From Candidatus Symbiothrix dinenymphae (GTDB taxonomy: Bacteria; Bacteroidota; Bacteroidia; Bacteroidales; Azobacteroidaceae): a DNA stretch of 58,928 nt. Of the stretch, positions 25,601 through 33,678 are shown one piece after another (within the stretch, counting starts at the first letter, position 1; every line of letters starts with the position of its first letter). Where the stretch lies: contig BBRT01000078.1 in assembly GCA_001417715.1 (NCBI GenBank), forward strand, positions 1 to 58,928, read 5' to 3'. The notes under the pieces were generated by a model, which was not told the DNA's origin, did no database searches, and worked only from the letters and a program-made list of their open reading frames with translations. The translations under genes were made by a program, and so were the position numbers.

Positions 25601-27397
25601 AACTGTAGATGAGTCGCTCCCCGCCGCAACAGTATAAGTTATCGGCGGGCCGGGAATGCCGTTGATGTCGCAATCATTTTTAGTAAATGAGCCGCTCGTC
25701 TCCACATTGTAGTAAGTACAAGTTCCATTAGCATCCGCATACGCTTGACCTTCGCTTGCAAGTCTTGCCTCCGCCAGAGCATCGGCTTCTGCTTGACCAA
25801 CTGTAGATGAGTCGCTCCCCGCCGCAACAGTATAAGTTATCGGCGGACCGGGAATGCCGTTGATGTCGCAATCATTTTTAGTAAATGAGCCGCTCGTCTC
25901 CACATTATAGTAAGTACAAGTTCCATTAGCATTCGCATAGGCTTGACCTTCGCTTGCAAGTCTTGCCTCCGCCAGGGCATCGGCTTCTGCTTGGTCAACT
26001 GTAGATGAGTCTGTCCCCGCCGCAACAGTATAAGTTATCGGCGGACCGGGAATGCCGTTGATGTCGCAATCATTTTTAGTAAATGAGCCGCTCGTCTCCA
26101 CATTGTAGTAAATACAAACTCCATTATCATCCGCATACGCTTGACCGTTGCTATCAACATCGTCCTGCGCCAGAGCATCGGCTTCTGCTTGACTCACTGT
26201 AGATAGGTACAGCCCCGCCACAACAGTATAAGTCACTGTTGAAGGGGCTGAGCCCGGGGGACAATCACTTTTAGTAAATGAGCCGCTCGTCTCCACATTG
26301 TAGTAGTAATGCGTACAATTAGCTTCCGCATAGGCTTGACCATTGCTTGTAACATCTGCCAGCGCAAGACTATTAGCATCGGCAGTGCTAATATTTGACT
26401 TGTACCTACCCGCCGGAACAGTATAGGTTACCGGCGGAGATCCGATTCCACAAGTAGTTGGAATAAAAGAAGCACTTTGTTTTGTATTAGTGTAGGTTTT
26501 TATGAGCATCGGAAATCCCTTAGTGGAGCCGCTATCATCAAGTGGCATCACCCAACAAGTGTCAAAATTCCAAGTCGGCAAGTTATCTGCAAACCATGTT
26601 TGCGATTTAAAACTATCAAGTGGTGTACTTTCACCATTTGCCTCAGTCAAACCTATACCCGTAGTTGGCACCGCACCTACAATTTTCATCGAATCGTTAG
26701 CATAACAATTAACTATGGAAGATGCGGAAGATGCAGCTATTCTAGCTGATACTGGAGTACCTACACCGGAAGTGATTATCGAGTCAGTAGCCGCAAAACA
26801 ATCTGAAACAGAACCAAAATCACCTATACCAACAACACGCTCACCCATACCTCTTAGCCTACGACTTGCATTGTAGCAATTCCGGATTTCACAATTAACA
26901 TCCATACCCGCAATGCCGCAAATGCCCAGATTTTCAATCGTAGCCATGCTGTAACAATTTTCGATGATGCTTGTTCCATGCATACGACCGGCAATGCCTC
27001 CTTCTGTTGTAAAAGGGGGCTCCAAGCCGCGTATAGAGCCGGTTACACCTAAATTTTTGATGGTGGCATCCTCAATACCATTAAACAAACTACCAGTCAT
27101 ACCAGAGAGCAACTTCACTTCATGTCCCCAACCATTAAAGTTACCTTTAAAAGGATATAAATCATCTCCAATTGGCTGTGGAGGACTCAAATCTTCTGTT
27201 AACACAAAATACTTACCGGAATAACCGGAATAAGAAGCACTACTGACCGCAAAATGCAAAGCGTTCCAATCTGCGTTGGAGGTAATGAGATAAGGGTCGT
27301 CTTCCGTTCCCGAACCGCCGCCGAATGTTGGTGTCTGTGCCACCGCTGCGCTGTATACAACCCATGCGAGAGCTGTCAGTAAAAATCTCTTTTTCAT
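22640..27397 (-). CDS. Giant secreted GLUG/DUF5977-repeat protein with T9SS tail
   Basis: A 1585-residue surface or secreted protein. Order: signal peptide (1-20); F-G-G-G-S-G-T-E-D-D-P-Y-L-I head and GLUG-like repeats (about 100-250); ten tandem DUF5977-like repeats of about 66 residues (about 320-955), each with Y-T-V-x-A-G, A-D-A-L-A, G-Q-A-Y-A and a Cys; an Asp-Ala linker (about 955-1015); an InlB repeat; a Big2 domain; BspA-type LRRs; two InlB repeats; and a T9SS tail (about 1515-1585). No catalytic motif is seen; an adhesin or surface-layer role is inferred. DUF5977 repeats also occur in the 27429-30920 paralogue. Confidence 0.88.
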   Translation of the reverse strand: MKKRFLLTALAWVVYSAAVAQTPTFGGGSGTEDDPYLITSNADWNALHFAVSSASYSGYSGKYFVLTEDLSPPQPIGDDLYPFKGNFNGWGHEVKLLSGMTGSLFNGIEDATIKNLGVTGSIRGLEPPFTTEGGIAGRMHGTSIIENCYSMATIENLGICGIAGMDVNCEIRNCYNASRRLRGMGERVVGIGDFGSVSDCFAATDSIITSGVGTPVSARIAASSASSIVNCYANDSMKIVGAVPTTGIGLTEANGESTPLDSFKSQTWFADNLPTWNFDTCWVMPLDDSGSTKGFPMLIKTYTNTKQSASFIPTTCGIGSPPVTYTVPAGRYKSNISTADANSLALADVTSNGQAYAEANCTHYYYNVETSGSFTKSDCPPGSAPSTVTYTVVAGLYLSTVSQAEADALAQDDVDSNGQAYADDNGVCIYYNVETSGSFTKNDCDINGIPGPPITYTVAAGTDSSTVDQAEADALAEARLASEGQAYANANGTCTYYNVETSGSFTKNDCDINGIPGPPITYTVAAGSDSSTVGQAEADALAEARLASEGQAYADANGTCTYYNVETSGSFTKNDCDINGIPGPPITYTVAAGSDSSTVGQAEADALAEARLASEGQAYADANGTCTYYNVETSGSFTKSNCPPGSAPSTETYTVVAGTDSSTVGQAEADALAEARLASEGQAYADANGTCTYYNVETSGSFTKSDCPPGSAPSTETYTVVAGSYSSTVSQAEADALAQDDVDNNGQAHADANGTCAPYYYNVETSGSFTKSDCDINAIPGPPITYTVAAGSDSSTVGQAEADALAEARLASEGQAYADANGVCMPYYYNVETSGSFTKSDCDINGIPGPPVTYTVAAGSDSSTVGQAAADALAEARLASEGQAYADANGTCTYYNVETSGTFTKNDCGTNGGPPVTYTVLAGTFQATTQAEADSLAQDDVDNNGQAHANSVGRCSAGTGGDGDADADADDDADDDADADADADADADADADADADADADADADADADADGDGDADITTYTITYNSNGGSGVMSDQTKKHGVKLRLRQNAFAPPVEQQFDGWATSPTGAVNYADRDSFDIDANTTLYAKWYIPETSITLNKYVINGSNSLKAGNTEQLIATVLPTNATNKTVIWSSSDVFVVAVNQSGVLTAMKAGKAIITATTKQGGKKASCEVAVVESWAVGSRLSADYDGEETLYIRGSGPVQNYNTGANDVPWSSYKDRITTVIIYSGVTTIGKNSFTGLSKLESVTIPKTVTEIGSEAFKDCHSLYSLTISENVTEIGTSAFQGCDGLQAIYNYSNTPQELYYAFGAFEAEIYSRATLYVPAGTAAAYRAAGEWGQFKNIEEGLLSVTFETNESAGGSFVPSQDVVFGGHLTPPAEPTFYGRKFDGWYYTINGQDVTWNFDSDIVTTNLTLHARWLRSFQVNFVTNGGTAVYDQAVWEGDKVAALRPQAPIRTGYIFDGWCQDMELLIPWDIAAKVVNSNLTLYANWRVYTPPAPPPSTAIDLIIADDTAPEQTPAVKVFPNPTTGEINILNAKGAEIELYNTGGILLHSTHETQINLSNYPNGIYFLRTGTTTVKVVKR
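24402..24467. repeat. Hexanucleotide microsatellite (GCATCA)11
   Basis: Eleven perfect GCATCA units inside a longer imperfect tract (about 24355-24531). On the coding (minus) strand it encodes alternating Asp-Ala. Unit gain or loss changes the linker by two residues and keeps the frame. Confidence 0.95.
24533..26430. repeat. Tandem array of ten ~200-bp DUF5977-coding repeats
   Basis: Units of 195-204 bp, several nearly identical at DNA level (for example the three encoding Y-T-V-A-A-G-S-D-S-S-T-V-G-Q). Outer units are more divergent, which fits internal expansion by recombination. Shifted-frame readings in this stretch are artefacts of the repetition. Confidence 0.9.
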
Positions 27398-27428
27398 ATT
27401 TTATATATTTTTGTTTCTTTCATCATTA

Positions 27429-30400
27429 TTACTTCTTCACCACCTTCACGGTGGTTGCTCCTGTGCGTAGGAAGTAGATGCCGTTGGGGTAGTTAGACAT
27501 ATTTATTTGCGTTTCGTGGGTGCTGTGTAGCAGGATTCCCACAGTGTTGTAGAGCCTTAATTCTGCGCCTTTGGCGTTTAGTATGTTCAGTTCGCCTGTG
27601 GTGGGGTTTGGAAATACCTTCACTGCCGGGGTTTGCTCCGAGGCTGTGTCGTCGGCGCTGATGAGGTCGATTGCGGTGCTTGGCGGCGGAGCCGGCGGTG
27701 TATATACTCGCCATTTGGCGTAGAGGGTGAGGTTGCTGTCCACCACCTTCGTGGCTATGTCCCATGGGATGAGCAAATTCCTATCCTGACACCAGCCGTC
27801 GAAGATGTAACCTGCGCGAACGGGGGCTTGGGGGCTGAGCGTTCCTACTCTGCTACCCTCCCACACGGCTTGGTCATACACTGCGGTTCCGCCATTGGTA
27901 ACGAAATCGACTTGGAAGGCTCTCAACCACTTGGCACGCAGCGTGAGGTTCGTTGTGACGATGTCGCTGCCGAAGTTCCATGTGATATTCTGACTGTTTT
28001 GCGTGTGATACCAGCTGTCAAATTTTCGTCCATGGGATGTAGGGTTGTCGGGCGGTGTCAAATGCGCCCCATAAACCACGTTTTGACTTGGCACAAAGCT
28101 GCCACCCTCGCTTTCGTTCGTATCGAAAGTGACTGAAAGCAGTCCTTCCACTATTTTCTTGAATTGTCCCCACTCACCGGCGGCTCGGTAGTCGGCAGCT
28201 GTTCCTGCCGGCACATACAGGGTGGCATTACTATAGATTTCGGTTTCAAAACCTCTAAATGCGTATTCTATGTCTTGGGGGGGATTGCTGTAATTATATA
28301 CGGCTTGCAGTCCATCGCAACCCTCAAATGCACTTATCCCAATCTCAGTTACATCCTCCGAAATAGAGAGGGAGTTGAGTTTGTGGCAACTTTTAAACGC
28401 TTCTGACCCGATTTTTTTTACCGACTTGGGGATGGTGACGGATTCGAGCTTGCTGAGCCCGTTAAATGCTTTTTCCCCGATGCTCCTTACTCCGCTATAG
28501 ATTATCACCTTGGTAATTCTGTCTTTGTAGCTGCTCCACGGGACTTCGTTAGCCGCAATATCATAATTCGGCATCAGTGCGTTGCCTCTGATGTAGAGCG
28601 TTTCTTCGCCATCAAAGTCGGCAGAGACGCCTCCGCCTAACGCCCAACTTTCCTCCACGACCGTTACTTCGCAACTTGCCTTTTTGCCACCCTTTATGGT
28701 GGTAGCCGTGATGATGGCTTTGCCGGCTTTCATTGCCGTGAGCACGCCCGACTGACTGACTGCTACCACAAAATCGTCGCTGCTGCTCCATCTTACGTCT
28801 TTGTAGGTGGCATTGTCGAGGTGCACGGTGGCGATTAGTCGTTCAGTGTTGCTGCCTACTTTGAGGCTGTTGATGCCGTTGATGACATACTTGTTGAGCG
28901 TGATGCTCGTTTCCGGTATATACCACTTGGCATACAAAGTTGTGTTGGCATCTATGTCAAAACTGTCGCGGTCGGCATACCTCACTGAGCCTGTGGGCGA
29001 TGTAGCCCAGCCGTCAAATTGCAGTTCCGCCGGCGGCGCAAAGGCATTCCGGCGCAAACGCAGCTTCACGCCCTGCTTTTTAGTTTGATTACTCATCACG
29101 CCCGAACCGTCATTGCTGTTAAAGGTGATTGTGTAGGTCTCCACATCGCCGTCGCCGTCGCCGTCGCCGTCACCATCGCCGTCAGCATCAGTATCGCCTT
29201 CATCCCCGGCACTACACGTTCCTTCATTATTAGCATACGCTTGACCATATCTATCAATATTGTTCTGCGCCAGACTATCTGCATCTGCTTGACTAACCAG
29301 AGAAGAGAATCTCCCCGCCTCCACAACATAAGTTTCCGTTGAACCGGAGAAGCGCGGGGGACAATTATTTTTAGTAAATGTGCCGCTCATCTCCACATTG
29401 TAGTAAGTACAAAATCCGACACTATTAGCATACTCTTGCGCATTTTTATCAATATCGTCCTGCGCCAGACTATCTGCTTGGGCTTGACTAACCGTAGATG
29501 AGAATCTCTTCGCCGCCACAGTATAAGTTATCGGCAGACCGGGAATGCCGTTGATGCCGCAATCATTTTTACTCAATTCGACACTCATCGCCACACTGTA
29601 GTAAGTACAAGTTCCATTAGCATCCACATACGCTTGACCTTCGCTTGCAAGTCTTGCCTGCGCAAGCGCATTTGCTGCTGCTTGACTAACTGTAGAAGAG
29701 TCGCTCCCCGCCGCAACAGTATAAATTCCTGTTGAAGGGGTTGAGTCGTAGCCACAATCACTTTTAGTAAATATGCGGCTCATCGCCTCATTGTAGTAAG
29801 TACAAATTCCGACACTATTAGCATTCGCTTGACCATTTCTAACAACATCGTCCTGCGCCAGACTATCTGCTTGGGCTTGACTAACCGGAGAATGGTAGCT
29901 ATCCAGCGGAACAATATAAGGTACCGGCGGACCGGGAATGCCGTTGATGAAGCAATTATCTTTAGTAAATGAGACTTGCTTCTCAACATTGTAGTAGTTG
30001 CGCGTAGGATTTTTCAGTATCGGAAAGCCCTTAGTGGAGCCGGTATTATTAAGGGGCAGCATCCAAACAGTGTTAAGATTCCAAGTCGGCAACTTAGTTG
30101 CAAACCATGTTCGCGATTTAAAACTATCAAGTGGTGTACTTGCTCCATTTGCCGAATTCACACCTATATCCGTAGTTGGCACCGCACCACCAACTTGCAT
30201 CGCAGCGTTAGCATAACAATTAGCTATGTAAGCTATGTTAGGTGTGGGAGATGCTATCCTGGCTGATGGTGAATTGGAACTGATTATAAGGTCATTAGCC
30301 GCAAAACAATGTGAAACAGTCCCACGCTCACTTATACCAAAAACATTTGCACCGGTTAGCGTACCTGCATTGTAGCAATTCCGGATTTCACAAAAACCCC

Positions 30401-30920
30401 GCGCCATCGCGTTCGCAATGCCGCTAACGCGGCAAACGTTGCCCTGACCGTCAATATTAGCCATGTTGTAACAATTTTCGATGAGGGATGACCCGGCCCC
30501 GGCAAGCGCCATACAGGCAATGCTCCCTGCATGTGTAGTAGTGGCTATTATAGAGCCGGTTACACCTAAATTTTTGATGGTGGCATCCAGAATATAACCA
30601 AACACACCGCCATTATTGGCAAGTATGTTCACATCCATTTCATGTCCCCGACCATTAAAGTTACCTCTAAAAGGGGATGAGGTCTGAGTACCAACGATAG
30701 TTGTAATACCCGTCAAATCTGCTGTCAACGCAAAATACTTACCGGCATAAGAAATAAATTCATTATTGACCGAATCAGCCAAAGCGTTCCAATCTGCAGT
30801 GGAGTTAATGAGATAAGGGTCGGCTTCCGTGCCCGAACCGCCGCCGAATATTTGTGTTTGAGCCACCGCTGAGCTGCACGCAACCCAAGCGAGAACCGTC
30901 AGTAAAAATGTCTTTTTCAT
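27429..30920 (-). CDS. Secreted GLUG/DUF5977-repeat protein, paralogue with four repeats
   Basis: A 1163-residue paralogue of the upstream and downstream genes with the same order of parts: signal peptide (1-20), F-G-G-G-S-G-T-E-A-D-P-Y-L-I head, GLUG-like segment (about 95-260), four DUF5977-like repeats (about 305-570), an Asp-Gly linker (about 575-595), InlB, Big2, BspA LRR, two InlB repeats and a T9SS tail. The repeats are more diverged than those in the 22640-27397 gene. It lies 31 bp from its neighbours on each side and the flanking spacers are alike, so the cluster probably arose by tandem duplication. No enzymatic motif is seen. Confidence 0.88.
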   Translation of the reverse strand: MKKTFLLTVLAWVACSSAVAQTQIFGGGSGTEADPYLINSTADWNALADSVNNEFISYAGKYFALTADLTGITTIVGTQTSSPFRGNFNGRGHEMDVNILANNGGVFGYILDATIKNLGVTGSIIATTTHAGSIACMALAGAGSSLIENCYNMANIDGQGNVCRVSGIANAMARGFCEIRNCYNAGTLTGANVFGISERGTVSHCFAANDLIISSNSPSARIASPTPNIAYIANCYANAAMQVGGAVPTTDIGVNSANGASTPLDSFKSRTWFATKLPTWNLNTVWMLPLNNTGSTKGFPILKNPTRNYYNVEKQVSFTKDNCFINGIPGPPVPYIVPLDSYHSPVSQAQADSLAQDDVVRNGQANANSVGICTYYNEAMSRIFTKSDCGYDSTPSTGIYTVAAGSDSSTVSQAAANALAQARLASEGQAYVDANGTCTYYSVAMSVELSKNDCGINGIPGLPITYTVAAKRFSSTVSQAQADSLAQDDIDKNAQEYANSVGFCTYYNVEMSGTFTKNNCPPRFSGSTETYVVEAGRFSSLVSQADADSLAQNNIDRYGQAYANNEGTCSAGDEGDTDADGDGDGDGDGDGDVETYTITFNSNDGSGVMSNQTKKQGVKLRLRRNAFAPPAELQFDGWATSPTGSVRYADRDSFDIDANTTLYAKWYIPETSITLNKYVINGINSLKVGSNTERLIATVHLDNATYKDVRWSSSDDFVVAVSQSGVLTAMKAGKAIITATTIKGGKKASCEVTVVEESWALGGGVSADFDGEETLYIRGNALMPNYDIAANEVPWSSYKDRITKVIIYSGVRSIGEKAFNGLSKLESVTIPKSVKKIGSEAFKSCHKLNSLSISEDVTEIGISAFEGCDGLQAVYNYSNPPQDIEYAFRGFETEIYSNATLYVPAGTAADYRAAGEWGQFKKIVEGLLSVTFDTNESEGGSFVPSQNVVYGAHLTPPDNPTSHGRKFDSWYHTQNSQNITWNFGSDIVTTNLTLRAKWLRAFQVDFVTNGGTAVYDQAVWEGSRVGTLSPQAPVRAGYIFDGWCQDRNLLIPWDIATKVVDSNLTLYAKWRVYTPPAPPPSTAIDLISADDTASEQTPAVKVFPNPTTGELNILNAKGAELRLYNTVGILLHSTHETQINMSNYPNGIYFLRTGATTVKVVKK

Positions 30921-30951
30921 ATTTTATATATTTTTGTTTCTTTTCTAATCA

Positions 30952-32829
30952 TTATTTCTTCACCACTTTCACGGATTGCTCGCCAATGCGCAGGATATAG
31001 AGCCCGTTTGGGCTGTCTGTCATGTTGACGTGGCTGTCCCTGGTGCGTTGCAGCAATACTCCGGCAGTGTTATAGACTCTTATTTCCGCACCTTTGGCGT
31101 TGACGACATTGAGTTCGCCGGAGGTGGGGTTGGGGTATACTTGCAAGACGGAGCTGTGTCGCGATTGTGGAATGACTGATGGCTGCACAGGAGGCTGCAC
31201 AGGAGCCTGCGCCGTGGGTTGCCACTTGGCATAAAGCGTGCGGTCTGCTGTCACTCTGTCGTCAGTAAAAGACCATGGCTGTACGCATCCGGGGTCTGTA
31301 TACCATCCAATAAAATCGAAGTTCGTTCGGGTCGGATTGACGCTCGGTTTATCTATTTTGTCGCCTTTCGTGGCGGTCACATCCTCTACCAGGGTTCCAC
31401 CACGCGCATCGAACGAAACCGTCACATATTCTGTCCACTTGGCATAAAGCGTGATATTGCCTGTTACCTCTCTCTCAAAAAACCACTTCGTAGTGTAGTT
31501 TTGGTCCACATACCAGCCCTCAAAGGATGCCCCGGAGAGTTCCGGATTGGGCGGTGGTGTAATCCGAGTGTTCACCAATGGCATTTGTGACGGAATGAAA
31601 CCGCCGTTGTTGGGTTCAAACTTGACCAAACAATAGCCCTCTGTAATAGTCTTAAACTCCTGCCACACAAGAGCTCCATCGTAGGCTGTTTTTCTTCCAA
31701 CGCCAACGTAAAGGGTTGCCTTGTGGATTGTAGTGAGGTCAAAGACATCGTTGTTGGCGATAGTTTGTGGTGTTTGCGCGTAATTATAGACCGATGTCAG
31801 GATGTTGCACCCTTTAAATGCTTCTCTACCAATGGTTAACACCGAGCTCGGTATGGTCAGTTCGTACAGGCTGCTGCAACCTTTAAACGCCCCCACTCCA
31901 ATGCGCGTTACGGTGCTTGCGATGGAGACAGAGGTGCAGGCGGTTAAGCCGTTAAAGGCATTGTCGCCGAGCGAGGTGATACCGTCAGTGATGACCACCT
32001 CCTTCACAGCTGCCCACCGGCTGTTTTCGGTTCCCGGCATCTCCCCACTACCGGTGATGGTCAGGGTGTTATACTCATCCAAATCGGCATATACGGATAC
32101 GGAGTTGCTAAGCTTCCACCGTTGCACCACCCTGACTTCAAATGTTGCTGTCTTTTCGCCATTGGTTTTGTCAGCAGCGAGCGCTGTTATGGTGGCTTTT
32201 CCCGGACTCTTTGGCGTCACCACACCGCGAGCATCTACTGTTGCGACGTTCGTGTCGTCACTGCTCCACAGGATGGTGTCGTTGGTGGGATTCGCGGGCG
32301 TGACGGTTACTTCCAACTTCCTCGTTTCATTATCATTGCTGATGACGAGCGTGACACTCTTGGGCGATTCATTCGTCAGGCTCACAACCGGAAAAACCCA
32401 CTTCGCATATAAATTAATGTCTTCATCTACTGTAATCGTTTCATGGTCTTGATATTCCACCGGTCTGTTCGGGCTTCCAACAGCCCAACCAATAAAGCGA
32501 GCGCCTTCCGGTCCGTCAAAGATATTCCAGTCTAAGGCTACCTCATTTCCGATTGGTTTTGTCTGCGAGCGCACGGGGGGTGTGGCAGTTCCATCGTTGC
32601 CGTAAAAGGTTATTGTGATGTAATTGCTCGGGGCCGCTTCACGACAACTCCCGTAAGCATTAGCATACACTTGCCCCTCTGCCCTCGCCAAAGCGTCCCA
32701 ATCAGCCTTGGAGGTAATGAGATAAGGGTCGGCTTCCGAACCCGAACCGCCGCCGAATGTTGGTGTCTGTGCCACCGCTGTGCTACACGCCATCCAAGCG
32801 AGAGCCAAAAGTAAAAATGTTCTTTTCAT
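30952..32829 (-). CDS. Secreted InlB/LRR protein, collapsed paralogue
   Basis: A 625-residue member of the same family with a signal peptide (1-20) and the F-G-G-G-S-G-S-E-A-D-P-Y-L-I head. Immediately after W-D-A-L-A the sequence jumps to A-E-G-Q-V-Y-A-N-A-Y-G-S-C, which is the tail of a DUF5977 repeat. The GLUG and almost all DUF5977 modules are missing, consistent with a deletion joining A-L-A to the last repeat. InlB repeat, Big2, BspA LRR, two InlB repeats and the T9SS tail follow. It is the first gene of the four-gene minus-strand cluster and has the only clear -7 box. Confidence 0.88.
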   Translation of the reverse strand: MKRTFLLLALAWMACSTAVAQTPTFGGGSGSEADPYLITSKADWDALARAEGQVYANAYGSCREAAPSNYITITFYGNDGTATPPVRSQTKPIGNEVALDWNIFDGPEGARFIGWAVGSPNRPVEYQDHETITVDEDINLYAKWVFPVVSLTNESPKSVTLVISNDNETRKLEVTVTPANPTNDTILWSSDDTNVATVDARGVVTPKSPGKATITALAADKTNGEKTATFEVRVVQRWKLSNSVSVYADLDEYNTLTITGSGEMPGTENSRWAAVKEVVITDGITSLGDNAFNGLTACTSVSIASTVTRIGVGAFKGCSSLYELTIPSSVLTIGREAFKGCNILTSVYNYAQTPQTIANNDVFDLTTIHKATLYVGVGRKTAYDGALVWQEFKTITEGYCLVKFEPNNGGFIPSQMPLVNTRITPPPNPELSGASFEGWYVDQNYTTKWFFEREVTGNITLYAKWTEYVTVSFDARGGTLVEDVTATKGDKIDKPSVNPTRTNFDFIGWYTDPGCVQPWSFTDDRVTADRTLYAKWQPTAQAPVQPPVQPSVIPQSRHSSVLQVYPNPTSGELNVVNAKGAEIRVYNTAGVLLQRTRDSHVNMTDSPNGLYILRIGEQSVKVVKK

Positions 32830-32906
32830 ATCATAACTTGTTTATAATTTATTCACAACTTACGAACAACTTGTTTACAACTTGTTCATAACTTTCTATT
32901 CGGCGG

Positions 32907-32914
32907 CAAAGGTA
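32907..32914 (-). promoter_or_regulatory. -7 box for the secreted-protein cluster
   Basis: The minus strand reads TACCTTTG then CC, 77 nt before the ATG at 32829. The leader between them holds repeated AACTTGTT words. Confidence 0.55.
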
Positions 32915-33081
32915 CAACATAATTTTTTGATTAGCAAGAAAAAGAGAAAAAAAATTTGCCAATATGTTAAATTTTGTGAAAATCCGGAAAGAGAGCGGGG
33001 ATAATCGGGCTGAAAGCGCATTATTTCATCATGTTGCTCCGGTATCATCAATCGATATTGATTGAAATAAAAAAAATATCG

Positions 33082-33089
33082 TACCTTTG
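33082..33089 (+). promoter_or_regulatory. -7 box for the small toxin-antitoxin-like pair
   Basis: TACCTTTG followed by TC, 26 nt before the ATG at 33116. Confidence 0.6.
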
Positions 33090-33115
33090 TCGAAAATATT
33101 TTAAGATAAGAATGT

Positions 33116-33346
33116 ATGAATGCAACATTAACACGTACTGAGAGACTGACAACGCGCAGAACAGGTCATGCAGTGACCACTGTTGAAAAGCCAAGCGATG
33201 ACATGCTTCGTTGGTATCACGAGGCATGTCAGCGATATGCAAATATACCGGTAGGCACTTTTGAGGAGGAGTCGAAAGATTGTATAACGCTGGATGAGTT
33301 TTCGGATTTAATTGGAGAAGCAATTATCAAACGATTTCCTGTATGA
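33116..33346 (+). CDS. Small protein, possible antitoxin
   Basis: A 76-residue protein with a basic N-terminus (R-T-E-R-L-T-T-R-R) and an acidic C-terminal half. Its stop overlaps the start of the next gene (ATGA) and it has its own promoter. Size, charge pattern and coupling are those of an antitoxin preceding its toxin, but no known antitoxin fold is evident to me. Confidence 0.55.
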   Translation: MNATLTRTERLTTRRTGHAVTTVEKPSDDMLRWYHEACQRYANIPVGTFEEESKDCITLDEFSDLIGEAIIKRFPV

Positions 33347-33657
33347 CAGAAATAAAGCCAAAAGTTCTTAGAACTATTGATGAATATGTTGATTATCTAA
33401 CCAGAGAAAATATCACAAGCCAAGCAAGAGCTTTTGAAAAGAGAAATCAAATGATAATGGCATTACGCACACAGTTGGGCGGATTGCTTCGCCATCGGGT
33501 TTCGCCCTATTGGTCGTTTGGAAGACGTGAAGGTTTATTGTTGTATGTGTATAGAGATGCAAAAAGTAAGGCACAGTGGGGATTTTTATATCGGTTGTTT
33601 CCTGATAACAACGTGATTGTGTATGAAATGAAGCCGATGAATTTGATAAAAGGGTGA
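33343..33657 (+). CDS. Small RelE/ParE-like protein, possible toxin
   Basis: A 104-residue basic protein. The C-terminal part (Q-W-G-F-L-Y-R-L-F-P-D-N-N-V-I-V-Y-E-M-K) reads like the last beta-strands of a RelE/ParE-type toxin, but the N-terminal half is helical and unusually long. It is coupled to the preceding small gene by an ATGA overlap. The toxin call is an inference. Confidence 0.5.
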   Translation: MTEIKPKVLRTIDEYVDYLTRENITSQARAFEKRNQMIMALRTQLGGLLRHRVSPYWSFGRREGLLLYVYRDAKSKAQWGFLYRLFPDNNVIVYEMKPMNLIKG

Positions 33658-33678
33658 GAGAAAAAAACGTATATATAT

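Noticed and set aside
24533-26430. Regularly spaced repeats that could suggest a CRISPR array
   Set aside because: Units of about 200 bp are coding and continuous, without unique spacers, and no cas genes are present.
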